DNA from: Siphonodentalium dalli
Lineage: Eukaryota > Mollusca > Scaphopoda > Gadilida > Siphonodentaliidae
Direction: 5' to 3'
Length of the DNA stretch: 64,000 nucleotides
Assembly (NCBI GenBank): GCA_032622095.1
Contig: CP136067.1
Coordinates: 96,152,707 to 96,216,706 of the forward strand
In this document: one piece after another, positions 11,572 through 23,835 of the stretch
How the letters are laid out: each line of letters opens with the position of its first letter
Numbering within the stretch: position 1 is the stretch's first letter
Made by a program: the position numbers and the translations under genes
Notes under the pieces: model-generated
Seen by the model: the letters and a program-made list of their open reading frames with translations, nothing else
The model's database searches: none
Told to the model about the DNA's origin: nothing

Positions 11572-12015
11572 CTTCAAGTCTGAATATAGTGTGTCTGTCA
11601 TTTGCAGAATGAGGTCCCCAGAGGGTGAATTTTGTAAAGCAATCCCACATAGTGGCCTAGGTTCACCAAATTCACCATCTGTGAACCTCATTCTGCTTAG
11701 GCCTCAACTGCTATTGGAAACCAGATTGAAGTTCCCAGTTGAAGTTGGTGATGTTCACCTGTTAGTCACCTCGATTATAAATGTTATCTTCTGCAAATTA
11801 GGTAATATAGAAACTGAACAGAAGGGAAAAAGTAACTAAAACAATGTTAATTTGAGACTATAGATACTTCCCAGAAGATGAGATTGAGGTCCCCAGACGA
11901 TGAATTTGGTTATGCTAGCCCATTGTGCAAGATAGCATCACCAAATTCACCCTCTGTGGACCTCATTCTGCAAATGACAGACACACTATTTGTCACTATA
12001 TGCAGACTTGATCTG
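11572..12015. mobile_element. Family C double-hairpin element, copy 2
   Basis: Inverted outer ends 'caagtctgaatatagtgtg' and 'cagacttg' enclose the conserved order: outer hairpin 'gaatgaggtccccagagggt', centre 'cagttgaagttggtgatgtt' and 'aactgaacagaagggaaa', then a second hairpin at 11876-11985. It is non-coding; an open frame over the left hairpin is a by-product. Confidence 0.85.
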
Positions 12016-12502
12016 AGTGACTTTTATTTTATATATCAAATTTCTGCACTTTACTTCAAGGATGATTGAGACATGAAACTGTTATTTTTAAGTGCATGTG
12101 TCTGGAGGGTGCAACAGAGATAGGAGATTCATGTGTTAAGATTTAAATTTATTTATGTTTGACTGCCTTCTTTTTTACTCGGCATGAAACGCGCTAATGC
12201 ATTTTGAAGTGACTCACTCCCTTCTTTTGTTGATCTGTTTCATATTACTCCATAAATTACACAATTCAATCCCAGACTCTCATGTAAAACCTGTGCTATT
12301 CCGCTCCCTAAAATTACCAAAATAAATCCAAATTATTTATTAGGCATAAAATCTAATTATAGGATTGTCACCAACACATAGAGACGACATAATAAGAGGA
12401 CAATTAAATGTATACAATCAAGTACATAAATGTGTAGATTTAATATTTTAAGTATTCATGAGTTGCCTACATCTTTTATTTATAATGGAGCTTACTAATA
12501 AT
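12016..12502. other. No recognisable feature
   Basis: AT-rich plain sequence. I see no exon, hairpin or array. Confidence 0.5.
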
Positions 12503-12617
12503 AGTAATGCCCTAAGTAATCGACTACTTAACCACAGCAGAATTATGGGTAACTTTTCAGGAAAAGTTACCCATAATTCTGCTGTGGTTAAGGAGTCGAT
12601 TACTTAGGGCATTATTG
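12503..12617. mobile_element. Family A MITE, copy 5 (arms only)
   Basis: Only the outer ~55 bp of each arm remain, meeting at 'cttttcaggaaaag'. It is therefore an almost perfect 115-bp palindrome lacking the 'ggcttgttgccattcatcgg' centre. Confidence 0.85.
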
Positions 12618-13643
12618 TACCTGTGGAAGTTTTTACAGTTAGGAGATAAGCATTTTTTGTTGAGTTGGATAGTGAGTATGAAAATAGTTTGTGAACGAGC
12701 CGGCTTGTCAGCTTCCACCAAAAACTTTGAAAGAAACTGCACAAATTTTATTTGTTATCAACATGCTTTGAAAAGAGATATCCTTTTTGCAGTTATCATA
12801 ATCTGTGGGTTCTTTCCATGGGGGTTACTCATACAGCTCCCGAACAACTTTCTGTTAACCGTATCTACACTAAACAACATTCCGGTTGACTCAATTATGC
12901 AACTCCTGGCATTGCAGTAACATATTTTATACACCTTGCCCATGATACAATTTGCTCCATTCAAAATTTGTCCTCCGATCAACAGTCGATTCTGGTGAAT
13001 CGGAAACTAATGCTAGCAGCTCTTGTCCATTAGAATGCGCGTTTCAGTGACAAATATTCAACTTTAACTACAGTGTCCAATAATAGCAGAGGGATGTCAG
13101 GTTTCCAAGGCTTTTTCGTGAGTTTGAGAGGATTGCTTTGCCAACATTCGGGGAATAAAATTAAAAAAAAATTCATTCTTCACCAAGCTATATTTCCTTG
13201 ACCTCAAAATACAAACCAAGTGATTGAAATTGATTGCTGCAACTAGGATCAACTAGCGACGCTTCAACTAGGATCAACTAAGTTCAACTAAGTTCAACGA
13301 GCGGGCTACAAACTCATCTCGGTGTATTGAGAGTGAGGACAAGCAGAAAATACTAACCACTACAACACCGATCTCCTAAGCTTTCCATTTTTTATGTTTT
13401 TTTTTCAACCAGATAACTTTTATTTGAATATGATTTTCTGCCGTATTTATACTAAAATATAACATTTATCATTAATTTATTAAAAATAATATAATTAAAT
13501 TAAAAAAATATTCTGCGAAAAGACTTATTTTGTCATAGAATTTAATTAGGCATGAAACAATGAAGAGCGTTCATTGTTAGGATATTCCTGAGAATTATGT
13601 ATATGTATCGTTTGAGGAAAAGCCATGTCCATTTGATACGAGT
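12618..13643. other. No firm feature
   Basis: Open frames of about 100 and 74 codons lie on opposite strands over 12615-12982 and show no domain. A short 'caactaggatcaacta' repetition occurs at 13240-13300. 13380-13520 is very AT-rich. Confidence 0.4.
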
Positions 13644-13763
13644 TATGTTGGGATATAAGATTTTATGAAAAGAGTTTAATAAATTTGTTTCATAACGAGT
13701 CGTAGACGAGTTGTGAATCAAATTTATCAAACAAGTTTCATTAAGTTTTACATCCCAACATAA
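13644..13763. repeat. 120-bp imperfect palindrome
   Basis: 'gttatgttgggatataagat' on the left pairs with 'catcccaacataatg' on the right, and 'aataaatttgtttcataacg' pairs with 'gttgtgaatcaaatttat'. The turn is near 'gagtcgtagacgag'. No second copy is seen in the window. Confidence 0.75.
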
Positions 13764-13824
13764 TGAGTTGAAGATCTTGTATATCACATGAAAAAAAATA
13801 GAACTGTATGCCTTTTTAACAAAT

Positions 13825-14280
13825 GTGACCCGCCATATCAAATCCAGTCGTAAGTCGGGATTTTTTTACCCTGTGCCAATGCATTCTCTTATATATGCGA
13901 GTCGACCATAGGTCACCTCGCATATATAAGAGAATGCATTGGCCTAACAATTTTTTATAATTTTTTTTAAATAAATGTTTGTTACAATTTTTAGGACATA
14001 AAATAAAAAACATCCATTACCCTGCAGGGAGCCCCACACATATATAGAAGCATATAGAAGAGTGTCGTCTGCTCATGTTTGTCTGGGGCTCTGTATGGGT
14101 GAAATTATAAAATTGTTAAAGAATACAAGAACAAATTATTAAAATTGTAAAAAATTGTTAGGCCAATGCATTCTCTTATATATATGAGGCGACCTATGGT
14201 CGACTCGCATATATAAGAGAATGCATTGGCACAGGGTAAAAAAATCCCGACTTACGACTGGATTTGATATGGCGGGTCAC
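13825..14280. mobile_element. Family B hairpin pair inside different ends (type ii)
   Basis: The ends are an almost perfect ~50-bp inverted repeat starting GTGACCCGCCATATCAAATC, unlike the CCCTTT ends of other family B copies, and are followed directly by the same hairpins (13874-13943 and 14161-14230). AAAT on each side may be a target duplication. Between the hairpins is an insertion (about 14018-14100, 'gtcgtctgctcatgtttg', 'tggggctct') that resembles 37900-37975. Confidence 0.8.
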
Positions 14281-15099
14281 AAATCATAATCCTAAAAGAA
14301 GTTGCAAAATTTACCTTTACAGCATTTACTGAGATGCTCACTACCGTTTATGACAGTATTGCGTTCTGTGGCTGGCAAAGAAAAATATAATCCCCCAATT
14401 TGCTTCTTTGTTTTTGTATCTATTACTTTAGTGCAACGAAGTTGGACAAGAATTTAACTTCAATGAACAAAGAAATCATTTTGCATTGTCTGTTGTTGGT
14501 ATCATGTGCGGCTTTTCGAGATAGTTTTAATCTGCCTGGATCAATTTAAAGTGATATGTAGCATGGGCCTATTCACCACTAGTGAGAGATAAGGAATTAT
14601 GTAATGGCTTTTTTATGATATAATAGGGTTTTTTATGTAATATATAAATATAGTATACTAAAATATTCACCGCAATATGTGTGACTGCAAAGTAAACAAT
14701 TATTGCGATAGAGAGTGTTTGGGGGGGGCTAACCCCAGGATGGTCGAAAGGGCCAATATTAAGTAATTAAAATATTTCAAGTCTTTTTATCCATTTCGAA
14801 AATTGAATGGAGAATGGATGGACCACAGATATTAGGATGGCCAGACAGGGTTGTGGGAGGAGACACAGGGTTGTAGGGGGGGTGGAGGGAGTTGGGGGAT
14901 TGTGTAGCCATATACATTGCTGTTGGAATTAATGAAATGTCAGCCACATAGATGGGTTTATATACATTTGATTGCAATTTTGAGTCAACTCTTCATCAAA
15001 TAATCAGCTTTCATGTGCAGCTGAATACAACATGTTTTACATTAGGTTATCTTCTGTGAAGACTGCCAGCATTTTAATTCATGGTCCAATTACAGCTTG
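14281..15099. other. No recognisable feature
   Basis: Plain AT-rich sequence with a G-rich tract at 14860-14900. No exon is supported. Confidence 0.4.
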
Positions 15100-15665
15100 C
15101 AAGCTCCATAACAGATCTGATTCACAAACACACAAAAAAACAGAGACGTTTTACAGTGAGCATAGAAAACATATGGACTACTCATCACCCGCAATCAAAA
15201 TGGAAAGCAGCTTCTAATTTAACATCATTATTTGGTTCATTACTTTGGCAAAAGCTAAAGACCAAACTTAACAATGTTATTTTGTTGTGTCTATAGCTCC
15301 ATAATGGATCTAATTCATTAAGACACAAAACACAAGAGACCTTTAGACATACTCAAACAAACCATATGGTCGACTCATCACTGACAATTACCAAAAGACA
15401 GCTAGAAACATTGGAGTTTTTTTTCTTCTGTGAATTAAAATATTAAAGAAGTATTCATGATTATATACCTCCATTTATATCATACAGAATCTAATTTTAA
15501 TATTTCTATGGACTTCGTTGTTCTACTGAAAATGCTAAAAACCACACAAAACAAAGAAATTTTGTTGTGGGTAAAACGATTTGATTCATCAACACAAAAA
15601 ACCAAGCGATTTTTACAGGAATAATTTGTGAACTCACATAAAAAATATGAACGACTCATCACTGA
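15100..15665. repeat. Three diverged tandem units of about 200-250 bp
   Basis: Units share 'gat.tgattca..aacacaaaa', 'agagac.ttt', 'atatgg.c.actcatcac' at about 15108-15190, 15300-15390 and 15570-15665. Divergence is high, so the array is old. Confidence 0.55.
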
Positions 15666-15721
15666 TAATTATGCCGAGACAGTGGCGTCATAGGAGGTTT
15701 ATAATCATGATCTGAAGCTGT

Positions 15722-16012
15722 GCCAGATGGCGTCACTAAATTCACCCTCTGCTTGGGCCTCATCTTCTGGGAAGTGTTTTAATCTCAAATTAACATTGTT
15801 TTTAGCTACATAATGGGTGAACATCACCAACTTCAACTGGGGAACTCCAATCTGATCCTAGGTCTCCCATAGCAGTTGAGGCCTAAGCAGAATGAGGTCC
15901 CCAGAGGTTGAATTTGGTGATGCTATCCCGCTATGTGGGCTAGCATCACCAAATTCAACCTCTCGGGACCTCATTCTGCAAATGTCAGACACACTATATC
16001 CAAGCTTGAATG
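15722..16012. mobile_element. Family C element, copy 3 (left end lost)
   Basis: Begins inside the left hairpin ('aaattcaccctctg') and continues through the centre ('ttcaactggggaactcc') and an intact right hairpin with 'gctatcccgctatgtgggct'. It ends 'gtcagacacactatatcc' 'aagcttg'. Confidence 0.8.
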
Positions 16013-16312
16013 GGTCATAATGGGTGATCATTTCATTAAAAAAAAACGCTCTCTGCTACAACAATTTCTAATTGCGAACAGGTTTAGCACCAGAAACTAG
16101 AAAGTAAAATGATTTTCTTTTGATGATGAATTTCAATATTAGCTGAAGAATGTATCGTGTTTCTTTGTATTACAGGAAATTATCTCGTAAGTGTCGAAGG
16201 TTTGAGTTTATTTTGGTAAAGTTTGGACATCTGCCAAATATTCTGTGATATTTTCTCCCTCACCTGCCGGAGAACTGGGTCTGATCGCACTGATTTATTT
16301 GTTCTAATTTTT

Positions 16313-16690
16313 AGGATGGTGTATGAATCAGAACGATGAGATCATATGAGTGCATCATCAGCCGTGTGTAGAGGGGGAGGGTTGTGGGGAGGGTGTTTAG
16401 GGGTGGGTGGGGTTGAGAGAAGGGGGCATGAGGATGGTATATGAATCAAAATGATGTCATATGAGTGCATCCAACAGATAGTGAAATGAATTAACTCCAT
16501 TTAATACACCCAGAATCAGCCATGTGGGGAGGATTTTTGTGGGAGGGGGTAGGGATGGGGGGGGGGGGTAAAGGAGGGGGGTATGAGGATGGTGTATGAA
16601 TCAGAATGATGAGATCATTAGAGTACATCAGAGAGTGAAATGAACTCCATTACACCCAGAATCAATCAGTCGTGCAGGGAGGGATTAATT
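16313..16690. repeat. Three-copy tandem repeat with G-rich linkers
   Basis: 'aggatggtgtatgaatcaga' recurs at 16313, 16431 (variant) and 16586, each followed by 'atgatgagatcat...gagt.catc' and a poorly conserved G-rich stretch. The period varies from 118 to 155 because of the G runs. Confidence 0.7.
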
Positions 16691-16790
16691 CTTAATTAAG
16701 ATTATTTTTGTCTGACATTATATACACCTCCCCTCCCCATCCACAGCCCATCAAACCAAGATGGTCTGACTATGTGCCTGCATGCATGCT

Positions 16791-19340
16791 TTAACTCTTT
16801 CATCCCTGAATATACAGTTATAGATATCCCAGAACCCTGAATACACAGCTATAGATATCCCAGAACCCTGAATATACAGCTATAGATATCCCAGAACCCT
16901 GGATTTATAGCTATAGATATCCCAGAACCCTGAATATACAGCTATAGATATCCCAGAACCCTGAATATACAGCTATAGATATCCCAGAACCCTGAATATA
17001 CAGCTATAGATATCCCAGAACCCTGGATTTACAGCTATAGATATCCCAGAACCCTGAATATACAGCTATAGATATCCCAGAACCCTGAATATACAGCTAT
17101 AGATATCACAGAACCCTGAATATACAGCTATAGATATCACAGAACCCTGGATTTACAGCTATAGATATCCCAGAACCCTGAATATACAGCTATATATATC
17201 CCAGAACCCTGAATATACAGCTATAGATATCCCAGAACCCTGAATATACAGCTATAGATATCCCAGAACCCTGAATATACAGCTATAGATATCCCAGAAC
17301 CCTGGATTTACAGCTATAGATATCCCAGAACCCTGAATATACAGCTATAGATATCCCAGAACCCTGAATATACAGCTATAGATATCTCAGAACCCTGAAT
17401 ATACAGCTATAGATATCCCAGAACCCTGAATATACAGCTATAGATATCCCAGAACCCTGAATATACAGCTATAGATATCCCAGAACCCTGAATATACAGC
17501 TATAGATATCCCAGAACCCTGAATATACAGCTATAGATATCCCAGAACCCTGAATATACAGCTATAGATATCCCAGAACCCTGAATATACAGCTATAGAT
17601 ATCCCAGAACCCTGAATATACAGCTATAGATATCACAGAACCCTGAATATACAGCTATAGATATCCCAGAACCCTGGATTTACAGCTATATATATCACAG
17701 AACCCTGAATATAAAGCTATAGATATCCCAGAACCCTGAATATACAGCTATATATATCCCAGAACCCTGAATATACAGCTATATATATCCCAGAACCCTG
17801 AATATACAGCTATATATATCCCAGAACCCTGAATATACAGCTATATATATCCCAGAACCCTGGATTTACAGCTATAGATATCCCAGAACCCTGAATATAC
17901 AGCTATAGATATCCCAGAACCCTGAATATACAGCTATAGATATCCCAGAACCCTGAATATACAGCTATAGATATCCCAGAACCCTGAATATACAGCTATA
18001 GATATCCCAGAACCCTGGATTTACAGCTATAGATATCCCAGAACCCTGAATATACAGCTATAGATATCCCAGAACCCTGAATATACAGCTATAGATATCC
18101 CAGAACTCTGAATATACAGCTATAGATATCCCAGAACCCTGAATATACAGCTATATATATCCCAGAACCATGAATATACAGCTATATATATCCCAGAACC
18201 CTGAATATACAGCTATAGATATCCCAGAACCCTGAATATACAGCTATAGATATCCCACAACCCTGAATATACAGCTATAGATATCCCAGAACCCTGAATA
18301 TACAGCTATAGATATCCCAGAACCATGAATATACAGCTATAGATATCACAGAACCCTGAATATACAGCTATAGATATCCAAGAACCCTGGATTTACAGCT
18401 ATAGATATCCCAGAACCCTGAATATACAGCTATAGATATCCCAGAACCATGAATATACAGCTATAGATATCACAGAACCCTGAATATACAGCTATAGATA
18501 TCCCAGAACCCTGAATATACAGCTATAGATATCCCAGAACCCTGAATATACAGCTATAGATATCCCAGAACCCTGGATATACAGCTATAGATATCACAGA
18601 ACCCTGAATATACAGCTATAGATATCACAGAACCCTGAATATACAGTTATAGATATCCCAGAACCCTGAATATACAGCTATAGATATCCCAGAACCCTGA
18701 ATATACAGCTATAGATATCCCAGAACCCTGAATATATACAGCTATAGATGTCCCAGAACCCTGGATTTACAGCTTGCCTATGTAAATTTATGTGTCCTTG
18801 ATGTATTGTTTCCATACTACCTTTATAGTGATGTCGGATATGGCAAACTGCAAGTTTTATGATCGTTAGTAAGTGTCCTTCAATATGTGTTATATACCAG
18901 TTGGTGATGTCACCTCAAAATGATATCTCAGGTGTGTACAGGTGAGAACTGAGAAGGGACATTGAACACCAATATATACTATAGTTTTGCATGCATCACC
19001 TCTATCTGGAATATCAGTACTAACCTAGTATGCCCAAAAATGTTATTTGACCAAAATAGACATATGTTCCCACATTTAGCCATTTCAGGCCTGAGGATGC
19101 TGAGGATTTATAAGTAACATTCCAATTAAAATGTACATGTTAGGTATGCGTATGCACCAATCAATTAGTATTGATTCCGAATATCACACAAAGGATATAC
19201 AAGTCGCTAACCAATAAAATCATTTGTATATCCCTGGAAATATTGTATAATACCGAAAATAGTGTTCTGCCCGCTAAAGCGGGCTGCCGGAATGAATGGA
19301 ATATACATCGTAACCCAGGCTGCCGGGTTGAAAGAGTTAA
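16791..19340. mobile_element. TTAA-bounded element carrying a 31-bp minisatellite
   Basis: The left boundary TTAACTCTTTCATCCC (16791) and the inverted right boundary, which reads TTAACTCTTTCAACCC on the minus strand (ending 19340), differ by one base over 16. The TTAA sites sit at the extreme ends, as in piggyBac-type insertions. The minisatellite starts immediately inside the left end. The right 560 bp (18775-19340) is unique and holds no open frame of note. It is probably non-autonomous. The reading as one mobile unit is inference; the boundaries are seen. Confidence 0.65.
16802..18774. repeat. 31-bp minisatellite, about 64 copies
   Basis: The unit is ccctgaatatacagctatag followed by atatcccagaa. 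The period of 31 is constant across almost 2 kb. A variant 'ggattt' unit occurs at 16901, 17025, 17149, 17304, 17676, 17862, 18017, 18389 and 18763. These spacings are 4, 4, 5, 12, 6, 5, 12 and 12 units, so blocks of units have been duplicated together. Another common variant has 'tatatatatc'. Confidence 0.97.
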
Positions 19341-19381
19341 TTGAACAACATTAGAATGTTATAGCTTAATTGAGTTAACTA

Positions 19382-19591
19382 CAGTAATGTCCTCAATAAT
19401 TGACTCTTTAACCAAAGCAGAATTATGGGTAACTTTTCAGGATTTAGTCGGAAATATGGCCTGTTGCCATTCATTGAAAAGCTCTCACTGAGAGCATTCC
19501 GATGAATGGCAACAAGCTATATTTTCGACTAAATCCTGAAAAATTACCCATGTTCTGCTGTGGCTAAGGAGTGGATCATTTAGGGCATTAC
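19382..19591. mobile_element. Family A MITE, copy 6
   Basis: Full-length but diverged: CAGTAATGTCCTCAATAATT at left and 'gatcatttagggcattacc' at right. The turn is 'gctctcactgagagc'. It lies 42 bp right of the TTAA-bounded element. Confidence 0.85.
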
Positions 19592-19687
19592 CTTATCTAT
19601 TCTTGTAGCAGGATTGAGAACAGCAATCTTGGCATCAGTCATCAAAGACAATAATCTTAATTCACTACAGACAGCAGGAGCAGTCTA

Positions 19688-19942
19688 CAAGCCTTGAAAT
19701 AGGATGTCTTGTCATTTGCAGAATGAGGTCCCCAGAGGGTGAATTTAGTGATGCTACCACGCATAGCGGGCTAGCATCACCAAATTCACCCTCTGTGAAC
19801 CTCATTCTGCTGAGGTGTAAGCAGAATGAGGTCCCCAGAGGGTGAATTTGGTGATGCTAGCCCGCTATGCGGGGTAGCATCACTAAATTCACTCTCTGGG
19901 GACCTCATTCTGCAAATGACAGACACCCTATTTCAAGGCTTG
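19688..19942. mobile_element. Family C element, copy 4 (centre deleted)
   Basis: The outer ends CAAGCCTTGAAATAG / CTATTTCAAGGCTTG are perfectly inverted. The two hairpins are nearly adjacent, joined by 'tgctgaggtgtaagca', so the ~250-bp centre is missing. Confidence 0.9.
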
Positions 19943-20174
19943 GGAGCTCAGCAGACCAAGTGAAATACTCAGACAGCCGGAGCAGACCTCGGAAGTGAAA
20001 TACTCAGACAGATGGGGTACTCCAGCAGTCAATACCTCTAGCTTTAATGGGACATACACAATGGCCTACCAGTCAGTACTTCTAACATCGGACTCTATCA
20101 ATGAACTCATCGCTTTAAATCACAAAATGGAACAAAAGCATCGCTTGGGTATGGCAAAATATGTCCATGGTAAT

Positions 20175-20365
20175 TCAAACAAAGGGACATAACTCTGCTG
20201 AATATTGGTGGGCTGAACCCAAATTTTATCTTGACCTGTATTTTCTGCTAGTAAACTTACATACCAAATTTCATTCCATTCAGTTCAGACTTAAAAAAGT
20301 TATAGATCATCTGGAAATGAAAAAATCGACCAGATGGATGGACGGACAGATGGATGGATAGACCA
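20175..20365 (+). repeat. Mollusc-type dispersed intronic repeat
   Basis: 'agggacataactctgctg', 'gaacccaaattttatcttga', 'accaaatttcattcc' and a final 'gatggacggacagatggatg' follow the same order as 6820-7000 and 60880-61075. 20366-20560 has no further feature. Confidence 0.6.
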
Positions 20366-20562
20366 ATAACATAATTGAGAATGATAATAGCCTTTCAACT
20401 GAGTCATTTTTATGGTTTTCGTGATATTCTCATTATATATTTTTCACTGGAATATGGCCATAACGTCAACGGCCCAGCCTCGACATCATAACGTCATTAG
20501 CAGGAGGTTAAAAGTATGATCAATCAGTTGAGAATGGAGAGAGGAGAATGATTAACAATTCC

Positions 20563-21977
20563 ACCTTAACCTAATGGTAGAGTGCATCATTTACAACAAA
20601 AAAAACAAGAACCAGAAAGTATTCTCGAAAAAACACACAAAACTTATTCAGGAAATGAGTTAATAAGACTCAAGACAGCAATAACAACATCATAATAATG
20701 AACAGCAGATTCAATATAAAGAACTTTTTCTTACCGAAAAGTTATTATCCTGTTTTCAGTCCAAAACAATAAGGGGAGAGCAAACTCACAATCTACAAAT
20801 GGCTAACTGGATGCCGGAATTTAGAACTTTTTAAATTTAATTAATTTAATTAAAATATTTGTTGTTGTTGTTGTTATTGTAAGTGGAGGTCTGGCATCGT
20901 TATCATCCCTTAAAACATCCATAACCAGACAACACAGTAAAAATTTAATAATTAGATTCTCTAAACCTAGTTTATGGGTCACATGTGATTTCTAACAAAT
21001 TTTCAGTTGTAAAAATCTAATATTAACTTGAAGGCAAAACTGGGTCCGATTAACTTGAAGGCAAAACTTAGTAAGTTAGTAATATTAAAGTCAGTGAATA
21101 AGTAATAAATTACTTAAAATAGTGACTTTGTTGGTAATATTAATATAACATAATGAGTGCATGTTGAGGCAAATGATAGATAACAGAGTACCACCTTAAT
21201 ATATGGGTAGAGTGCACATCATTTACAAAGGAAACAGCAAGAACCAGAAAGTATTCTCGAAAAAACACACAAAACTTATTCAGGAAATGAGTTAATAAGA
21301 CTCAAGACAGCAGTAACAACATCATAATAATGAACAACAGATTCAATACCAAGAAGTATTTCTTACCGAAAAGTTATTATCCTGTTTTAAGTCCAAAACA
21401 AGAAGCAGAGCAAACTGTCTACAAATGGCTAACTAGATGCCGGAATTTAGAATTTTTTTAATTTAATTTATTTAATTAAAATATGTGTTGATGTAAATAT
21501 AAAGGTCTAGAACCTTTATAACACATTAAAACATCCATAACTGAACAAAACAGTCTGCAATCGGTTATCTTAATGCCTTTCAGATCTATTCAGACCACAT
21601 TAAAGGCCTAACTTACTAGTAATATTATAATAAAGTAATATTATAAAAGCAGCTGGATACGGTACTCAAAATAGCAAGTTCACTTAAAACAGAGGCAAGT
21701 GATTGTTAACATAGGGTTCCACCTTAACCTATAAATGGTAAGAGTGCATCATTTACAAAGGAAACAGCCAGAACCAGAAAGTATTCTTGAAAAAACACAC
21801 GAAACTTATTCAGGAAATGAGTTAATAATATCCCATACAGCAGTAACAACATAATAATGAACAACAGATTCAATACCAAGAAGTATTTCTTACCGAAAAG
21901 TTATTATCCTGTTTTAAGTCCAAAACAAGAAGTGGAGAGCAAACTGTCTACAAATGGCTAACTAGATGCCGGAATTT
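20563..21977. repeat. Three direct copies of a ~260-bp block within larger tandem units
   Basis: Each block starts 'ccaccttaa', has 'gtagagtgcatcatttac', 'agaaccagaaagtattct', 'gaaaaaacacac', 'aaaagttattatcctgtttt' and ends 'gatgccggaattt'. Starts at about 20563, 21190 and 21719 give offsets of 627 and 529. Copies 1 and 2 also share downstream sequence, so whole units, not only blocks, are tandem. No coding frame persists across copies. Confidence 0.85.
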
Positions 21978-22254
21978 TGATAGTGTATATAAATAGTCTG
22001 CAGCAGAAGATGGAATCAATAGGAAGCTTAGCAGCCAATGCCAGGCCACAGTACTATCAGAGTTTAAAATCAGAGTGCTCCTGCCTGCTGATCAAATTAC
22101 CCACCATTTCATGTGTGTGAGGGGGTAACTTTATCAGGCCACAATAACATTATACTCTTGTTCCCCTGGCCCTGTCTCACTCACACAAATTTTCCCTAGC
22201 ATCCAGTTCAAAGGGGTATAAATTCCACAAAAGGCATTTTTTTTGTCAGAGGAT

Positions 22255-22476
22255 AACCCTTCCATCACTATGCCAATGCATTCTCTTATATGTGCGAGTC
22301 TCCCATAGGGACCCTCACATATATAATAGAATACATTGGCCTAACAATATTTACCTTGTCGCCAGTGATTCTCTTATATATCCAAGGCTCCCTATGGGCG
22401 ACTAGCATATATAAGAGAATGCACTGGAACAGGATCTTTAATGCTGCAACATCACAGCTCTCATCATGAAAGGGTA
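22255..22476. mobile_element. Family B element (type iii ends, eroded)
   Basis: The left 'aacccttccatcac' and right 'ctcatcatgaaagggta' ends match the CCCTTTCATGA ends of intact copies but have lost TTAA. Hairpins are at about 22271-22342 and 22364-22426. Confidence 0.75.
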
Positions 22477-23835
22477 AAGCAGAAATCAAGAAAAGAAAAA
22501 AAAGGTAACTTCAGTCATGTCAGAATAAATTAGACTCTCCCAAAGTCCTGTATCCTGCACTTACATAAAGTTCTCCTCAGCAAGGAAAAGGGGGGTATAA
22601 ATTCCAGAAAAGGGCATAAATGTATTTAGTCAGAATATAAGAATAAATCCTGAAAAGATGAAAGGTAAATTATTCAGGCCAGAATAAAATTATATGTTTC
22701 CCCTGTTTTATAGGTAGCCATTATCGGTAAGTGGGTGTTTGAGTCTGACCTGGTGCTCTATCCCCCTACACACCTATTCAAGTATTCAAGGAACATCTGT
22801 GTGTCATATTTTGAAAATATTTCAAACAAAATTAGATTAAAAAGAATAACAAACACCATAAAATAAAAAAAAATGACTTCTCTACCTGCCCTAACTTGAC
22901 AAGTTCCCCAAGATGCAGAAAGTTAACCTATTCACTGCTGGATGACGTTATTATGTCATGTGCTGGGCTGTTGACATTATTGCCATTTTCCAGTAGAAAA
23001 CTAATACGGGAATATCACAAGAACCATAAAACTGACTCAGTTGAAAGCCTATTATCGTTCACAATCGTGGAACATCATACACTGTTTGAAACTTCAAGAT
23101 ACAGTTATTCTGATACTCTGAGTTAGTTATGAATAATGACCTATTGCTATGCTGGCTACACCTATGGCCGAGGTGGTGTAATTTGGAGCGTATTGTAATG
23201 CGATGTCACTTTCCCCACGAAGATCGGTTGTCAACTGAGAAAGCACATGGAAAATATTTATGTAATGGATTAAATGAATTTTATTTTTAATAATTTGTCA
23301 TAAATATGTAATGTTTCAGAAATATATAATTCAATTGAATGACAGTTAAAATTATTTATCCAAAGTTTTAGATGCTTAGTGTCAAGGTTGTTCTAAAATT
23401 AGATATATTTGCTTGTTCGATAAAAGTCAAAATTCTCGTTGGTTTCATTGTGAATATCAGGTATTTTTGCTCATTTATTTAAGTCTACGTCTTTTCGACA
23501 TGCCCAATGTGAGTTTTGTCAAATTTTCTCAATAAAATATTGTGTTTTGTTCGCAGTTGTAACTATGCTGTTTTTAGATTACTCGGGTCACCAAAAATCA
23601 TTCCATTCATTTTTGCCCAGGGTAATTTACCCATTGTAGCCAAGCGCAATGAAAGGAATCGCCCACAAGGAGAATTAAATGAGCTGACATCGGCATCACA
23701 GGGTTAATAATGAAGGTTAAAAACAACGAAGAAAACCTGTAAGAACGCATGGAATTGCTTTTTTTATGTGACCTTGTCGTTCTATCTCTATATTTTGATT
23801 TTTGTGGGAAATCGAGTTTAAAGTTTTGCCACCCT
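22477..23835. other. No firm feature; possible old TTAA-bounded segment
   Basis: 'ttaacctattcactgctgg' at 22924 and the inverted 'atcacagggttaata' near 23700 could be diverged ends of a ~780-bp TTAA element, but the match is weak. Open frames at 22896-23126 and 23516-23707 show no domain. 22480-22890 is plain. Confidence 0.25.

Noticed and set aside
16802..18774. CRISPR-like array
   Set aside because: The units are contiguous with no unique spacers, there are no cas genes, and the sequence is eukaryotic. It is a minisatellite. The same holds for the 25-, 28-, 29- and 32-bp arrays.
22924..23708. TTAA-bounded piggyBac-like element
   Set aside because: The TTAA sites and first bases agree, but the inverted ends match poorly beyond six bases, so chance cannot be excluded.
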